64,000 nt of DNA from Hyaloperonospora brassicae (lineage: Eukaryota > Oomycota > Peronosporomycetes > Peronosporales > Peronosporaceae), in NCBI GenBank assembly GCA_947650285.1, contig CANTFL010001383.1, positions 124,001 to 188,000 on the forward strand, read 5' to 3'. Below are positions 44,950 to 56,474 of this stretch, piece after piece. Position numbers and translations under genes: made by a program. Within the stretch, counting starts at the first letter, position 1; each line of letters begins with the position of its first letter. Under the pieces are notes generated by a model that saw only the letters and a program-made list of their open reading frames with translations, was not told the origin of the DNA and made no database searches.

Positions 44950-45700
44950 GCTACATGCGAGGCGGCCGTCGCGCATAGCCTCAAAGCGTATTGCTAATTG
45001 TATGAGGCGGCAATGCGTGGACTGCAGCGCAAGACCAGATATTTAGCTCCGTGGAAGGGCAAACGTTTGACGAGCTGAAGCATCTCGCCACATCGAAGAC
45101 CACATCACAGCAGATGGGGTGCAGCAAGCACAGAGACGGGCGGGCTAGCAAGACTTTTTCTCTTGATCAATGCATGTGCAGTCACATCTCGGAGCCATTG
45201 CGTGCGATACAGGGCTAGCGCTATGGATGCCACCATAGCTCTCACCGTGACCGTATGGCGTTCAAACCTGCCACCATGTACATGTGAACGTGTCACATCC
45301 TAGCACATCAGCCGTTCCTTTGACGCCAGAAACATACGCAGTGCCATGTCAACGCACATTACTCGGCGGAAGCGGCAACGCACTATATGTGCCGGACTTG
45401 GAGGGTGAGGAAATGCTGGATGGCGCACGTGTAAGTGCCATCTAAGGACTAGAGCATCACTTGGTGCTGCTCTCCACTTCTTCACATGACCTCATCACAT
45501 GTATACGATAGTTTGCCGCTGCAGGCTGTTGAGTTTGACGTGAGTCTGTAAAGGGAAGCGCACTGAAAAATAAAGGTCCCCTAGTTTACCTGCATGTGCG
45601 TATGTTCTAGTACTGTAGCTAGTTCAAGCTTTGTGAAATCGTTGCTAGATTCTCGCACGCGCGAGGTCATCGAGTTATGGGTGCGCACGTAAGTGGTAAG
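44950..45700. other. No gene seen
   Basis: Short frames only; no repeat or RNA gene recognised. Confidence 0.5.
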
Positions 45701-45851
45701 TGTAACGGGGTAGCCCGTTACATAAAATTGTCATAATGAAGAAAAGGGCAATGATGAATATTACGTTGAATATTCTGCTAACAATATCACGAAGCACAGT
45801 GATATTGTTGAGATGACCGGAGGGTCTACTCATTTGTAGATTGGCCACGAC
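45701..45851 (+). repeat. LTR fragment, same family as the solo LTRs
   Basis: TGTAACGGGGTAGCCCGTTA followed by a diverged version of the first 150 bp of the right-arm LTR (GTTGAATATTC, AACAATAT). It is cut off at the left TIR of the next element. Confidence 0.7.
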
Positions 45852-46199
45852 TAGGGGCACACCCCATTTTTGCTACGGGCACACCCGCCCTCTTAAAATG
45901 ATAAAAAGGACGTCACTTTTTATAGTGCAGAATAAGTAAAACACGTTGTCACTTACTACTGCTCGATGTATCCCTATCTTAAGCGGTAAATGCACTCATG
46001 CGCAAGATTTTATCAATCCATATTGGTCAGGGCGGATTCCAAACGGGCAATGCCCGCTGGGATCTCTACTGTCTCGAAGACGGGTATGCAATCTAATGGT
46101 TCGATGCCAAGATCTGATCGTCGGCGGTGGCAACGACATCCGAGTTTCTACGTGCTCACAGTCACGCGTCGTCTGTAGCCGGGCCCCCAACGATTTACA

Positions 46200-46520
46200 C
46201 GAGTCGAGAGCGTAAAGTCGTCGCGGACTTTGCCGAAGATTTCTACATGACACATGCTGCTAACGTGGAGATACTTCTGCAGGCGTGGAACAACTTTGCG
46301 CGTGGCAGGAGGCACGCAAGTCGAAAAAGTTGCCAATTAAAAGTTCGGGTATTGCGTTCAAATTGTGGTATAACTTGCACGAGTCGTCGACGTTATGGCT
46401 TGGCGCGTGGACGAAAGAGGAAGACACAGCGCTTCGACGGTTGGCCGCGGGACAAGAAGACCCGAAACTATGCTGCTACACTTTGAGACGCTTTCGAGTC
46501 TCTTTCCGTTTGCCACACCA
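46200..46520 (+). pseudogene. Myb/SANT-like gene fragment inside the TIR element
   Basis: One frame gives AANVEILLQAWNNFAR. A second, overlapping frame gives IAFKLWYNLHESSTLWLGAW followed directly by TKEEDTALRRLAAGQEDP. WTKEEDxxL is the start of a Myb repeat, and the preceding W-F spacing with KLWYNL is reminiscent of the linker in SNAPC4/Myb-type proteins. At least one frameshift separates the parts. It appears to be a captured piece of a cellular Myb-like gene. Confidence 0.45.
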
Positions 46521-46872
46521 AGCTTCAGTGTTCGTCTGTAGCTCTCCGTAAGTCAAGGCAAGCGAGAAATCTCATGCGATGCACCACTATGATGTGCGAC
46601 CTGTGACGACGGGCACCACGCAACGCAATGCTGTCGCTTGCAAGAATACATTATTGAGGTACAAGAGGTGGCGTTGTGCACGCAACAGCCGGATTCAGGT
46701 GACGCAGGAAGAGGTACCTGAAGACGTATGCCAACATGCATGGACTTGGCATGTGTCCGCCGAATCAATTTCTTGTGGTACGCCGAACAATACATTATTT
46801 TCGACAGGAATGTCGGCTTCTTAAAATACGTCAAATGACCGTTGCGCCGCTGCAGCATCTTTAGCACCTCCG

Positions 46873-47146
46873 CTACTCCACAAAGCCAAGTTGACCGAGA
46901 GCCAATGCGATACCGATGGGCACAACAGCGACTACCCACAGCGCGTGACTGAACTCGAACGTTTTTTTCAGCTGCAGCGGACGCTGCTTGGAAACAGCTT
47001 TGCTCTCGGCTGCCTCGGTCTTACCCAGCAGACGGCCACCCAGCGTATTGTCTCCTCTTTCTACTTCTGCCACTTTTTCCTTCAGCATCGTCATGACTTT
47101 ACGGATATTCACATCCGTTGGGCGGTGAGTTCCAGCTCGAGTGAGC
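46873..47146 (-). pseudogene. C-terminal exon of a tail-anchored membrane protein, captured
   Basis: Directly after a CTAG splice-acceptor-like site near 47,147 the minus strand reads EKLTRAGTHRPTDVNIRKV, then a helical MLKEKVAEVERGD stretch, a lysine-rich spacer and one hydrophobic segment (ALWVVAVVPIGIALALGQLG), ending in FVE and a stop. A coiled coil plus C-terminal anchor recalls VAP-type or SNARE-like ER proteins. There is no start and no upstream domain, so it is a fragment of a host gene inside the transposon. Confidence 0.45.
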
Positions 47147-47358
47147 TTCTCCTAGCTTGTTCGAGGCACGGACAAACACGTACCGCGTTCAGTATTTGTG
47201 AAATTACAGCTAACGTCTGTGACGAGGTGCGTACCAATCCATACCGTAAAACTGTACTGTACCGTATATGTACACTATTCTGCAGCATCAAATATGAAGT
47301 CAATTTTATCATTTTGGGAGGGCGGGTGTGCCCGTAGCAAAAATGGGGTGTGCCTCTA

Positions 47359-50300
47359 GCCTTGGCCAACCGAGAACAGAGCGAATATTTTTACTTTCCT
47401 GAATGGGGATACAAAAATGCAGAGCATACGTGGCGTGTTGCCGAATATTGGGTCCCGTATTGCAGTACGGGGACCGTTCGACTTGCCAACGAAGAGGAAG
47501 GGCAAACGCAGGCACGTTTTAAATAATGTCTTTTATATCTCGGGCCCAGAATACGATCTATTCTCTCCAGCCCTCTTATTTCGCGAAGGTTGAACATTCA
47601 AATTTGATTCCACTACGCAAGATTTTTAAATCTTATTGAAAGACCAGGTGATGGCTGTATCAATACTACAAGGCGCTACATGGAGGATCGAAGTGACATT
47701 TTCTTCCCAGCGATATGGTCAGTTTTCGCAGGGTAAAGCGCTGTGCAACTACATAATGAACGAAGGCGTACGAACATTACAACTTTGGCATGAGAGACTT
47801 TGCCATACCTGTCCACAGTATCTTAGAACCATGGTGGATAAAGAACTGGTACGAGACGTGTTTCTTACAAAAAGACATTATATACATGCGACGCGTGTCA
47901 TTTCGGTAGGCGAAAGAAAAAAATGCATGGGAAGAAGCTTCATCGCGCGACAAACGAGCCATTTCAAGTGGTGTATGCGGAATTGCTGATACCTGGAAAG
48001 TCAAATGCGACCTAAAATGTGGCAGTACGGGTGATCGTGGATGGCTACTCGAGATTCATGACCATGAAGGTTCACACAAGTACGGACAGCAAGATTGTAG
48101 ATAGGTATATGTAAGAACTCGTTCTATGGAAAGAACGGCCAGCCGACCGACACATCAGAAATCGTTCATACAGTGTAAAGCAAGGAATCATCGACGAAGG
48201 AAGAGAGTTTTGCAATGATGCGATCGAGGCTTGGCACTCCTCGAAAAATATGAAGCGCGTAAAGTTGCACCTTATATCCTGCAGCCGAAGCTGTGCGAGA
48301 GAACACATCAGTCGATCGTATGTATGACGAACTAGACCATGGCTCATGCAGGTTATCGCTAAATTCTATAGCCTGATGCTACGCGTAATACGCTTTACAT
48401 CAACAATCGATTTTACAACAAAATCAAATAGGGAATCTCAAAGGAGGTAATGTTTGGATCTAAGCCTGACATTCACAATATCAGGATATTCGGTGAACTG
48501 CATACAAGCTTATACCAGTATCACCAGGACGCAGGAAAAATGATGCAATGAAAAAATTGGGTATTTAATCGGCTACGCAGAAGATGTGTTTGTGTGCAAA
48601 GTATATTTACGGATGACCACACCGCCAAATTCGTCTTGGATCTACGTGTTACTGAGAATATCGTCCTCCGCAATCGATATGATGTAGAAGTGTACGAAGA
48701 TAATCGTTCTTTGTTTCACCTAAATCAAGACGATGAAGATCTATGTACAACCCTTAGTGGTTATTAAAGATGATTTGGTGAGCGCGCTAAGAAATTTTGA
48801 AGCGATTCAAGACATGAACGATACCGGACAGTCTACTACTGTCTTTGACTATGAATCCAACCGTTTAGAGCAGGATGAGCAATTTCATCTTGGTCAAAAT
48901 AGTCGACCCAAATTGATCGATGAGTTTGAGGATGACGTGAAGTCCACAGTTGGTACATGAGGATCGACCTAAGTCGAGTATGACGCAGATGAGACGGAAC
49001 TGGATCAACAGTTGAAACAAAGTTTCGAAAAATATTTCATTATCTGCACAGACGACGAAGGATATCTAAATTGCAATGACTCGAATCATCCAAGCGTATT
49101 AGTTCCTGATTTACTGCCGGATGATGGAGAAGAATTGACGTTTTGCGATGAAGTGGCGTAAAACCAGTAGATCACAGGAAAGTGTTTTTGTATCTCTTTA
49201 ATACCATCGGAAGCACACCGTGTCGAGCAAGACGCACACAAAAAAGATGCAAAGAGGACACGGACTAGACTTTCACGGAGCGTAAGCGAAACAGCCAAAA
49301 TATCTCAATGAGTACGTAATAAATATGGCTTTGACGTCATCTCAATTATTGGATCGAAGCGCCAAATCTGTTACAGGGAGCAATATTAAGCATTCTAGAC
49401 GCTGCCTTGAGATGCTGCAATCAAAATGGAAAGAATATTTACAGCTGCAGAGTTGAAGAAAATGACTGCACTGAAACCAAAAGGTGTGATTGCAGAATTG
49501 AGGGTACTGCGGTTCCCAAGGATGCATTATTGATATATACCATGTGGGTACATGCTGTGAAATCTGATCAGCAAAGCTATGTGACCAGGTTTAAAGCAAG
49601 AACCGTGGCCCTAGGGAACCATCAGCGACCAGAAATCGATTTCCACGATACATTTGCTTCTGTGGCACGAATTTTTTCATTTCGATTGATAATTGATCTA
49701 GCAGCCAAGCTTGGACTTGATATTTTTGGCGGGGATATCAACACAGCCTACCTTAATGCCTCACTCATAATTAAGCAGTACCTACTATCATAAGCCTGTT
49801 TCCGTGCAAGGTGAACAAAAATGTATACACCGTATAAAAGACCTTACATGGGATTCGTTCTTTCGACCATTGGTAGAGTTCATGCTTGCTCAGTGGGTCC
49901 AAGACCATGACTATCAACGCTCACGAAAAGAGCCATGTCTCTATTTTTGTTTCCATGTAGATATGATCGTATATGTCATGGACTACCTGAATAACATATT
50001 GATCGCGACAAACAATGCAGACTAGACGAAGAACCTGCCAAATGACCTTAATGACGCTGATGTTATCAAAGATCAAGGATTGCTGACCCAGTATCTTGGT
50101 ATCTCAGTGCAACAGATAGATTAAAGGATCGCAATGTGTCAAGAACAGTATGCAACGGAGATTATACGCAAGTTAAGATAGGATAAGGCACATGCTATGT
50201 GCAATCCCATGGAAGTCAATATGAAACTGGTGGGGGGACAACACGAACAACAAACAAACAGCGGACACTGAATTCCTTTATCGCGAAGCTGTCGGGATGC

Positions 50301-51234
50301 TGATGTACCTGGCTACTAGTACCAGGCCTGTTTTAGCGTTTGTAGTAGGACAGCTAAGTCGATTCTTCGCATATTCGTACACTAACCTTGTTCGAACATT
50401 GAAACGGGTTTTCGGTATCTGGAAGGTAAATTGCGCGATGGCATCACATATGATCGACCGAATTACGACATAATGCAAAATCGCATTGTGGACATTGTTA
50501 TTAAAAAAATTGCGAAATGACTGATCTAATGACCCTATGCAGCGCAAGAGAACTACATGTTACGTATTCGAATTGGCTGAAGTTGCAGTTGTATGTATGT
50601 CACGACATCAACCTGTTGTCGCACTAGTAACAGCAGAAGCTAAGTATGTCGTTGCCTGTGATTCAAGCATGTGGCCGATGGCGCATTACAACATACTACA
50701 AGACATACTACCACCCAAGTGCCGTATCGTATCACGCTTAGGTATTTACAACCAAGCGGCTCATTTATATGGCGACAAATCCGACATACAGTCGTCGGAC
50801 ACGTCATAGTCAGCTACGATGGCACTTCGTGAGGTAACAGGTTCAAAAAGTAAAAATTGATCCGGACAGATTCAAACGAGAAGAAAATCTAGCTGACCTG
50901 TTTGCAAATCCTTTTGACAAGAAGCGTCTTCGAAAACTGATGCGCTTGTCTGGTGTGAATAACATGAGTGAGCAAAAATTGCTCTTCGAGGAGGGCGTGT
51001 TGGAATTGGAATTTTGTCAGAGACCTGTTGTGCTATGAAGAAGTGAGACGCGGACATATCAGGCCGCTGTGTGGTTTCAGAATGGAGCTAAAGTTAGCAC
51101 TTAAGATACCGTCATGTTGGAACGGAGAACACCATCAGGATAGAAAGGATTTCTGGTCGCTAACACCTCATAAGTATTGAGTCTTCATTTTCCCTTCACG
51201 TGCACAAGTGTATCAGATGAAATGCCCAAATCAT
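47359..51234 (+). mobile_element. Decayed Ty1/copia element, 5'-truncated
   Basis: Recognisable blocks in order: end of protease (about 47,500-47,600, YISGPEYDLFSPALLFREG); GAG-pre-integrase (LWHERLCHTCPQYLRTMVDK, 47,787); integrase core (LLIPGKSNAT; VDGYSRF; DEGREFCNDAIEAW, 47,980-48,230); RT (VTRFKARTVALGNHQRPEID; GGDINTAYLNASL, 49,570-49,790); RNase H (SRHQPVVALVTAEAKYV, about 50,600); and the tail NLADLFANPFDKKRLRKLMRLSG (about 50,890-50,950), with stops and frameshifts throughout. A purine tract GAGGAGGGCG precedes TGTTGGAATTG, the start of the 3' LTR (50,998). No 5' LTR or gag remains: the copy begins at the TIR element boundary. Confidence 0.88.
50998..51234 (+). repeat. 3' LTR of the decayed copia element
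   Basis: Starts TGTTGGAATTGGAATTTTG right after a purine tract and ends near CAAATCATTCA, where NLP sequence begins. No second copy is present, so the exact end is uncertain by a few bases. Confidence 0.6.
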
Positions 51235-51663
51235 TCAGATTGGTACAACAACAAGTGGGCTATCATGTACGTCTACTACTTCCCGAAAGACTCGCCGCGT
51301 CCCTATGTCGGCCGTCGCCACGGCTTCGAGCAGGCTATCGTGTGGCTTGAAAATCCTTCATCGAGAAACGTGGTGCTGGCGGTGTCGTTGTCGGAAGGTC
51401 ATGAGTTCTCAAAGACGATTTTACCAGACTCGAAATTTCTGCACGGGACGAGTGTCAAACTCAGCTATGAGAAGTTGGTGGGCAACGGAACTCACGGGCT
51501 CAGACTTACTGCAAAGAATGGTGATTCCCTGCTTTTGATCATGTGGGAACAGCTCACGCCAGAGGCTCGCAATGCGGTCAACGGTTTTTACTCGATGAGA
51601 TGTGGATCCCACGAGTGATGGTGAGTTTGCAAAGAGTTGGAAAAGGCGTGGCCATTCAAATAA
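51235..51663 (+). pseudogene. Truncated, frameshifted NLP copy
   Basis: Corresponds to residues 123-265 of the NLP at 43.2-44.0 kb. The signal peptide and the N-terminal 122 residues are replaced by the copia LTR. It keeps GRRHGFE and AIMYVYYFPKD, but a frameshift near 51,590 gives an early stop, after which the final KELEKAWPFK is found in another frame. Over the shared 118 residues about 22 differ from the intact gene, whereas the noncoding sequence after the stop is nearly identical. It is not functional. Confidence 0.9.
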
Positions 51664-51853
51664 TGATTTGATCTGGTAAATGCGGCTTTCGTAAGAGCAT
51701 GTCCGTTCATGTACCACGCGCGCTCGTGTTGTGAGCATTCATGTACGTTTTCTTGCTGTCATTACACGGTAAAAGGAGCCCCCTGTGTCAAGTAGAGCGG
51801 CTCCTAGTAACCTAGTTTGCACTGATTGTTGATCTTCTTAATACATTACGATT

Positions 51854-52165
51854 TTGGACGATCATGAACAACTGGCTGAGCCGTTTATCTGTAAATTAAG
51901 GCGGCAGGTAGCAAAGCAGTACATTAAACTAGTGCAGATTGTTGATACGACAGCAAAGCTCACACACGAGGGATCGGATCACGCGTCAGGTGTAGATCGT
52001 GCTGATGCTATGATATCGCCCCTTTGTTTTACAGATGCTGAGTCATACACGGTGAGCTCAAACAACGTCCTGATAGAAATGAACAATTCATGCACGTATG
52101 AACTTCACATCCCAACGAGTTTGGTAGCATGCGTCACACCATTCGCTGGGCCCCGACTTGTATAG
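51854..52165 (+). CDS. Hypothetical 103-aa ORF, right arm
   Basis: Near-identical partner of 42,696-43,007, differing at four residues (for example IK for SL after QY, and T for P in the last third). Still open, although the NLP copy beside it is broken. Function not recognised. Confidence 0.35.
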   Translation: MDDHEQLAEPFICKLRRQVAKQYIKLVQIVDTTAKLTHEGSDHASGVDRADAMISPLCFTDAESYTVSSNNVLIEMNNSCTYELHIPTSLVACVTPFAGPRLV

Positions 52166-52228
52166 TATCTGTTTACAACCTGCCCGAATACCGACTTTTG
52201 GTACAAAGCACCGATGCAGCGGGGGTTG

Positions 52229-52233
52229 ATACT
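52229..52233. repeat. Target-site duplication ATACT (left of solo LTR)
   Basis: Repeated at 52,640-52,644 directly after the LTR. Confidence 0.85.
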
Positions 52234-52639
52234 TGTAACGGGGCAGCCCGTTACATGGAAATTGTCATTTGAGATATAATGACAATAAAGAATATGAAGT
52301 TGAATATTCTTTTAACAATATAACCAATGGTGGTGATATTGATGGGTCGACCAAAGAGTCTGCTCATTGGTTGATATCTTGACGATGTCAACCCACCAAT
52401 CGCCGCAAGACGCGCGCAATGAGTGGTGAGTAGACGTCACCATACACTCAGTTATATTAACATAATTTAGTTAAGCCAAACAGAGAGACAGTGGATTAAA
52501 GACTTAATTATACAAATATAACAGTTCTGCTATTACAGTGTTGCCTCTGTCTTATCTACGCTTCCTCGCTTGCCTTGTGTACGTCTGTCGGTGCACAATA
52601 CCCTTGCGTTAAGTTCACGCAAGGGTGTGCCCCGTTACA
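52234..52639 (+). repeat. Solo LTR (right arm)
   Basis: 406 bp from TGTAACGGGGCAGCCC to GTGCCCCGTTACA, flanked by perfect ATACT duplications. A full element inserted here and collapsed to one LTR. The first 22 bp are a near-perfect palindrome (TGTAACGGG...CCCGTTACA). Confidence 0.9.
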
Positions 52640-52644
52640 ATACT
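52640..52644. repeat. Target-site duplication ATACT (right of solo LTR)
   Basis: Matches 52,229-52,233. Confidence 0.85.
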
Positions 52645-55135
52645 TCTTCCCCTAAATGGAATTCGTAAACAAGTACAGGGACACGCCAAGTTTAGCGAGA
52701 TATCGAAAAGTGATCAGGAAGCGGCAGATGGCCAGCTCACGAACATCCCGACCAATCAGAGAAGTGCCTCGCTGGTGCTTTTGATGACAAATGATATACA
52801 GTTGAGCAGTTCAACGTCCCGAAAGACAGTACGGTAGAATCTGTATGTATTTATAACTGTCTAGATTGATCGTCGAAATGAATTGTCAACTCACTGACAC
52901 CCCGAAATTGTTGGAAGTGCAAGTTGTACTTGTATGTACTCCAGATATTCAACCTACGCAAAGTCATACATGGAACGTTCTAAAGACTAATATGTGTTTG
53001 GGTTAGGTGTCACCGTGATTGGAGTCGGATAATTCTCGATAACTAATGGTAAAAGTTGGTCTTTCGGGTGCATTCGGGTACTATGTGTACGTTGGTAAAG
53101 TTTGTGAGTTGCGAGAAATTAAATGTTACCACCAACATAATTGATAAAGAAACGAAACAAATCGTCCTGTTGATCCAGTATTTAACAGATCATCCTGGAG
53201 GACTCAATTAGGCTATTTGGTATCGAAGTCATGCCTTCAATCAACAACACGAGTGATATGGAAAGATTTCAAGCTAAAAAAGCTCAAACTAAAACTTCTA
53301 CCTATCATCCTACGAGACGACGGAAAGAAGGGATTTATAACCAATGGACTTCTGTTTTGGGAACAGCATGCGTGTCCGCTCTTCAGGATACGAACGATTG
53401 CAAAAAGCAAAACTGTATAAAGAGAGCACTACACCTACGAGTAAACTGCTTTATGCCCAGTTTCACCCGCGCCAATTCGTAATGACCACCCGTCGTTCAA
53501 AAATAATTCGAGACGCGGGTCCCACGTTGTAGCTTAATCGAAACGACGGAACTGTTCGCCGAACAAATGTCGGGGTCAGTGAAGGCGAATCTCCCTAACA
53601 TTTAAGCAACCTCAAAAGGTTTTGCTGAAACCTTGACTGAAGTTGTCCCTATTTTACATTCGTTGTGCGTTACTTTCCCTGACAGTTAAGTTTCGCATAT
53701 TACCTTGAAGTTGAATGTGGCTTATTATTACAACTTTGAGACCCAAAATTAACTGTGTGGAGTCGAACAATTATGTTCGTCTCCAGTTGCTGTAGGATTG
53801 TAGTCTCAATTACTAAATCTCGACCTTCAATGTTACAAAGATTCCAAAGCACCTTGCAACAGGGCATCAGTGACAGTGTAGGACGTGTAGTGGAAATCCA
53901 CTAAACATTAGAGCTTTAAGAGTAAGGAGACGAATTCGTCGTACTGGATTGATAGACGAATTTACTATCATTCTAGTTTCACTATGAATCCGAAGGTGAG
54001 AGCCATGAAGTAGCTGGTAGTACCGATATGTGTGGATTCCTGCCACTTCTTTATCAAATGGTCAGCAATAGAACGTGTTAATGTTCACAAGATCTATTAT
54101 GTTTTGAAAGGGAGCCCAATGGACTTATTCTAAGTTCGAGCGTAAGTAAGCCTATACAAGACCTCGGGGATGTTGGCCACTACACCATATAACCGGCTGC
54201 CGGTAACTTTGTAAGGAAAAAGTGCAGTGCCGAAGGTTCACCAATTTAATATGCCGATTGAAAGAAGAAGCTGATGCACGCCTAAATGGCGTTATTAAGT
54301 AAAAAGACACCATTGTAAAGGGAACGACTATGTGTAACAAGGTCGCCTAAATATATTTAAGGGCGTATGGATATGAAAACAAGTCCTAAATAGCCTGAGG
54401 ATTTAAGTCGACATGAACCTCCTAAATAAAGATGAGTTTTAACTCGATACTCTGCTTGTCTGGTAAAGTAAGAAATGAGTGTAAAGCGTATACACTCGGT
54501 CTGATAGCGCCTCCAAATTATAAATCTGCAAACTCTTCATTTCCGAAGCATATGTATAAATGGATATTGCGATATCCTAATGCTGTCAAGGTCAAACAAA
54601 TTTTCGTACTCGTCGCAAAAAACGAGTCTGACACTAATAATATTGGCGGGAATCTTACCTATATACAAACCGGTAATTAGTGGCTAATTGGCGGTCGATA
54701 GTGTCCTCGATGAGAAAATTCGTTACAAACGATACACTTCAAACTATAGGAGTCAATCAGAGAAAATCATCTGATCAAGTTATTTTGTGAAATGTAATAC
54801 TTGTTTTCTGAACTTTGCCGTGTGAGCCGCCCACAATTTATAGCGGTATTTACCAAAATAAACTTAAAAAAATAGAAGATCAATCACTGATCAGTGGCCA
54901 CTGCATTTTTATAAAAGTTGCGATCGCGAACTTCTATGACGATCGTTCAGCAGTGAGCCATACAAGGGTTTCGACTGCTTCACATAGTTTCCGACATTTA
55001 GTGGGCAAGAGACCACACAAAAATCACGTATAGTGCATGCATCAATCATACCATTTGCTGCAATAAGGCGAATTAAACACTAAAATCGAGGATTGGATTG
55101 ATTATAAATCAAATGACAAAGGATAGTGTATTATA
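52645..55135. other. No gene seen; old transposon-like DNA
   Basis: AT-rich, short frames only. It lies directly upstream of a decayed gypsy RT on the same strand and is probably its gag-protease part, but I could not identify either. Confidence 0.45.
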
Positions 55136-55138
55136 TAT

Positions 55139-56470
55139 CTGGTGGATAGCATCTATTAAATCTATACGCTTGCACAAGAAATACCGTTAGCAGCAGTCAT
55201 CACGCCCAGCGGTATGCTGTGCGAGTGGAACGATATGCCGCATGAGATGAGTGATGCTCCTGTTAGCTCATCCAATGCGTCAAGGATCAGACGCAATTGG
55301 TGCAAGATGTTGCACCGAGCCACTTGGACGCTGTACCTATCACTATCTGGGCTGTAAATGGAAAGCCGAGAAAGAAAGCTTATTGACTCTTTGTCCGTAG
55401 GGTTCTTACACTTATGTTTAAGAATTGGGTATACTCGAGTCTGAGAAAGTGCATACCCGCGATGGAAAAAATTAAACGTATTTTAAAAAATGCCGGTGAC
55501 AACAGCGTGCGCCATATTTTAGAAAGATCTAGGTGATCACAGATTGACCAGTTCTATTTAATACCTAGAAAATTAATTTTGTTGCTAGGAGATCAGCTCA
55601 CTTGAAAATTTTGTAGCACAACTGAGCCGAAATGAAAGTTCATCTTTCTAATCCAGCATATAACAAAACTTCGTTGCCATAAATATACACTGGCCAAAAT
55701 TCGCGTCTATCTCCTGAAGGTAAAACTTGTCATCGAAAACTAGACCATGCATCTATACATACGGCTGTTGTTCGCCAAATGTCTCGAATCTATTAGAAAT
55801 ATGGTTTTCCTTCTCCGAAAGTATAATATGTTGACGTGGAATACAAGCCATGACGGTTGAAAGTTGTCGCTTATGCCTTATCACTCCAGTCTGAGTTAGA
55901 GACGGATGTTTTGTATAACCGTGGGGATGGTTCCCCTATTACAAACATAATAACCAGTACTCTTTGTGAATATGGTCCGCGATGTGAGATGGGCGTAAGC
56001 ACACGATGAAAATCATGTGCGTTTTAGAAATTATACAACTTATCTGTCTCGACAAGCCTTCAATAGCTTGCCGGCGGCGTTTCGCCCTCTATCTGAACGA
56101 TGTAAAACCCGCAATACACTGCTGTATTACACAGATTTTTAGGCGACAAAAATCTTTGTCTCATTACAGAGTATAATGATGTATGCTTGTGCATCATTTA
56201 CCAATATTGGATCATCCAATTAGTGGGCATCGTGGCTGTGAGAATGCCTACCTAATATAATTCGCAACCTTTACTGGCACAGACAGCATCGGATGTTTGC
56301 GAGCACAAAACTCCTTAAGAAACTTTTTCATCGGCTTTTAATATGCCCATTACGTCATACCATGTACCGATTCAACCTTTATCCGCACCGGGAGAGTGCT
56401 GGGCGATCGTGTCGATGGATTCCAGCTTTGATTTATACAAAAAGGAAAACATATTGCAAAGAATCTTGTA
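55139..56470 (+). pseudogene. Decayed Ty3/gypsy RT and integrase fragments
   Basis: RT at 55,139-55,280 reads VDSIY, stop, then EIPLAAVITPSGMLCEW and MPHEMSDAP (intact: [32 protein letters not shown]). Integrase zinc region at about 56,190-56,290 reads HHLPILDHPISGHRGCENAY followed by FYWHR. The start of the core at 56,340-56,450 reads VPIQPLSAPGECW then SMDSSFDLY (intact: [17 protein letters not shown]). RT-to-integrase spacing is close to that in the intact element. Many stops. Confidence 0.65.
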
Positions 56471-56474
56471 TTAT

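Larger units (their letters stand above)
45854..47356. mobile_element. 1.5-kb DNA transposon with long TIRs and TA duplication
   Basis: The left TIR (from 45,854) starts GGGGCACACCCCATTTTTGC; the right TIR, read inwards from 47,356, starts GAGGCACACCCCATTTTTGC. They match over about 40 bp almost perfectly and more weakly to about 80 bp (up to TGCAGAATA). Each contains two GGGCACACCC motifs. TA flanks both sides (45,852-45,853 and 47,357-47,358). There is no transposase. Inside are a Myb-like segment (+) and a tail-anchored-protein segment (-), so it looks like a non-autonomous element carrying host gene pieces. TA duplication fits Tc1/mariner-type elements, but the superfamily is open. Confidence 0.8.
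51235..52639 (+). repeat. Right arm of the inverted duplication
   Basis: Reverse complement of 42,215-43,630. Its inner end is the copia LTR. Its outer end is a solo LTR with intact target duplication. Confidence 0.9.
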
